Shown here in pieces: positions 14,046 to 15,045 of a DNA stretch of 15,045 nt. How positions within the stretch are numbered: position 1 is the stretch's first letter; every line of letters begins with the position of its first letter. Made by a program: the position numbers and the translations under genes. Source of the stretch: an uncultured Bacilli bacterium (GTDB taxonomy: Bacteria; Bacillota_I; Bacilli_A; RF39; UBA660). The DNA is taken from assembly GCA_947629425.1 (NCBI GenBank), contig CANRDR010000025.1, positions 1 to 15,045 of the forward strand. The letters run 5' to 3'. The notes beneath the pieces are model-generated. The model searched no databases, was not told the DNA's origin, and was given only the letters and a program-made list of their open reading frames with translations.

Positions 14046-14142
14046 ATGGTTATAAGAGAAAAACATTTGAAAGATGTCTCAAAAAACTTCTGAAGTTGAT
14101 GAGCAACCTTTGTCGGCATTTTTTAAAGAAAAATTTATATAA
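14046..14142 (+). pseudogene. Tiny overlapping ORFs, possible gene remnant or small peptide
   Basis: ATG at 14046 with GGGAG 10 bases upstream opens a 15-codon frame, MVIREKHLKDVSKNF, ending TGA at 14091-14093. In another frame ATG at 14074 opens 22 codons, MSQKTSEVDEQPLSAFFKEK and two more residues, ending TAA at 14142. Joined by a single shift they would give one plausible charged peptide, as a frameshifted remnant might. LKDVSKNF resembles the start of ABC ATPases, but the match is far too short to name a family. A near-perfect promoter precedes it. No stable terminator follows. It may be a real small peptide, a remnant, or chance. Confidence 0.25.
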
Positions 14143-14213
14143 GTAATCTACATTAAAAAATTATGCTCATACTATAAAATAATTAAAAAAATAAATTGCA
14201 TAAATAAATATGT
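14143..14213. other. AT-rich stretch with nothing recognised
   Basis: About 70 bases between the tiny ORFs and the terminator of the right-edge gene. Nearly all A and T, no ORF, no stable hairpin, no promoter better than chance. The similar stretch at 13650-13739, between the gat promoter and the candidate small RNA, also holds nothing I can support. Confidence 0.5.
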
Positions 14214-14214
14214 T

Positions 14215-14261
14215 AAAAAAAGGAAAATGCACAATATATTAATAATAATATTGTGCATTTT
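14215..14261 (-). terminator. Intrinsic terminator of the right-edge surface protein gene
   Basis: Perfect 14-bp stem AAAATGCACAATAT (14224-14237) with ATATTGTGCATTTT (14248-14261), 10-base loop. On the minus strand it is followed by CC and a run of seven T. It lies 11 bases past the TAA at 14273. Confidence 0.85.
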
Positions 14262-14272
14262 TGCTAGCAAAA

Positions 14273-15045
14273 TTAAACAACATATGGATTTTCTTGTGTT
14301 CCATCTCCACTTAGTAGTTCAATATTTGGATTTAACACTATAGATGGACGAATATCAAATTCCGTATTTATCAATACTGAAGTTAATTCTCCTTGATAAG
14401 TAGCAAAGACTGCCATCCCATTTGAAGTATAGCCAGCTGGTGTAGCTAATATTTCTATGAATGATGGTTTTAAATAATGATTAACATTTGAAAAAAATGA
14501 TGTCCATCCACTACCTGCAAATGCTAATTCATCTGCTGTAAGTAATCCTCCTATATTATTTATTTTTATATCGTGATTTCCATTACATTTTAATATTGCA
14601 TATGCTTCATTTAGCTTTTCATGTGTCGGTACTAATCTTTTAAAAGCCTCTGTTGGCGCATTAGTAGTATTAGAAAAATCTATTGAATTGCCTAAACACC
14701 AATCTTCAACCTTTAATTTTAATTTATTACTTTCTGATATATTATTTTTATCATTTATCCATTCATCTATGGTTTTATTTGCTCCTTTTTTATCTTCTTT
14801 TATTCCCTGTTCATTATTTTCATAATCAAACCAGTAAAGAACATCTTCTGTTTCATTAACACTGTACCCATATACTGCTTTTCCTATACTTGCATTAACT
14901 CCACCTATCGCTGTTTCACATGTTTGTGTTTTGTCATAAAGTATTAGTTTAACACTTCCATCACCTTGTATTCTTACTATCCTCCAACACATATCTGCAA
15001 AATTTACAAAATTATCTTGTACATTTCCTCTAAAATAATATGAAT
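14273..15045 (-). CDS. Surface-type protein, C-terminal part (5' end beyond window)
   Basis: The frame stays open to the window edge: upstream of the first internal Met it reads SYYFRGNVQDNFVNFAD, running straight into MCWRIVRIQGDGSVKLILYD, so the true start lies to the right and the visible part is 256 residues plus a partial codon. The pattern YYFRGNV..N.V.F...CWRIVRI.GDGS.KLILYD, and an ending of RPSIVLNPNIELLSGDGTQENPYVV, recur in large exported proteins of gut Bacilli and Clostridia whose function I do not know. Cysteines at CW, TCET, WCLG and LKCNG could form disulfides. SGWTSFFSN and EILATPAGYTSNGMAVFATYQG suggest a beta-rich globular domain. No anchor is visible in this C-terminal part; an N-terminal signal or membrane segment would be outside the window. 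It ends with its own terminator. Confidence 0.7.
   Translation of the reverse strand, partial: SYYFRGNVQDNFVNFADMCWRIVRIQGDGSVKLILYDKTQTCETAIGGVNASIGKAVYGYSVNETEDVLYWFDYENNEQGIKEDKKGANKTIDEWINDKNNISESNKLKLKVEDWCLGNSIDFSNTTNAPTEAFKRLVPTHEKLNEAYAILKCNGNHDIKINNIGGLLTADELAFAGSGWTSFFSNVNHYLKPSFIEILATPAGYTSNGMAVFATYQGELTSVLINTEFDIRPSIVLNPNIELLSGDGTQENPYVV

Noticed and set aside
13907..14119. Minus-strand 70-codon open frame in the intergenic island
   Set aside because: No ribosome-binding site, composition rich in Phe, Leu and Ile as expected from AT-rich non-coding DNA, and it lies antisense to the strong plus-strand promoter. No family features.
14046..14142. TGA read as Trp (Mollicutes code 4) to extend the small ORF
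   Set aside because: Trp is encoded by TGG in the real genes and TGA ends the GGGtGRT gene cleanly at its expected length. Reading through here meets further stops at once.
1..15045. CRISPR array, tRNA, rRNA or intact mobile element
   Set aside because: Reading through found no regularly spaced repeats, no tRNA cloverleaf, no rRNA-like stretch and no transposase or integrase gene.

Overview
The window is a strongly AT-rich bacterial chromosome segment using the standard code: TGG encodes Trp and TGA is a stop, for example for the GGGtGRT gene. The gene set combines a spore-coat ATPase (SpoIVA), a T-box leader, SUF iron-sulfur assembly, pyruvate formate-lyase fermentation, tRNA-dependent amidation and TasA-like and lipoprotein surface proteins. 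This points to an anaerobic, spore-forming or formerly spore-forming member of the Bacilli with low-GC, Mollicutes-like base composition. An uncultured gut Bacilli lineage of the RF39 kind is my inference, not something the sequence proves.

Layout. At 1-290 (minus) is the 5' part of sufC, with a good sigma-A promoter. At 359-886 and 962-1501 (minus) are a TasA-like exported protein and a lipoprotein, each ending in an intrinsic terminator. At 1547-6168 (minus) is a tight four-gene operon: NifU-like scaffold protein, GGGtGRT protein, pflB, pflA. At 6274-6798 (minus) is a YqeG-type HAD protein, divergent from spoIVA (plus, 6962-8440). A strong bidirectional terminator at 8445-8477 separates spoIVA from the convergent gatC-gatA-gatB-aspS operon (13389 down to 8481). 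That operon is preceded by a T-box leader whose inferred specifier is AAC (Asn). Between 13650 and 14272 is a gene-poor island with a candidate structured RNA ending in a terminator, a near-consensus sigma-A promoter and tiny ORFs. At 14273-15045 (minus) is the C-terminal part of a surface-type protein cut by the right edge.

How the genes work together. AspRS of the apparent non-discriminating type would charge both tRNA-Asp and tRNA-Asn with Asp, and GatCAB would amidate the Asp on tRNA-Asn. An Asn-specific T-box sensing uncharged tRNA-Asn is the logical switch for this operon. In the second operon PflA installs the glycyl radical on PflB. The two preceding genes encode a Cys-rich NifU-like protein and its usual partner of unknown role, which suggests a link between Fe-S handling and the oxygen-sensitive PFL system.

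I did not find a clear defence system, CRISPR array, intact mobile element, rRNA or tRNA. The most novel-looking material is the non-coding island at 13740-14145, together with the GGGtGRT/NifU-like/PFL operon.
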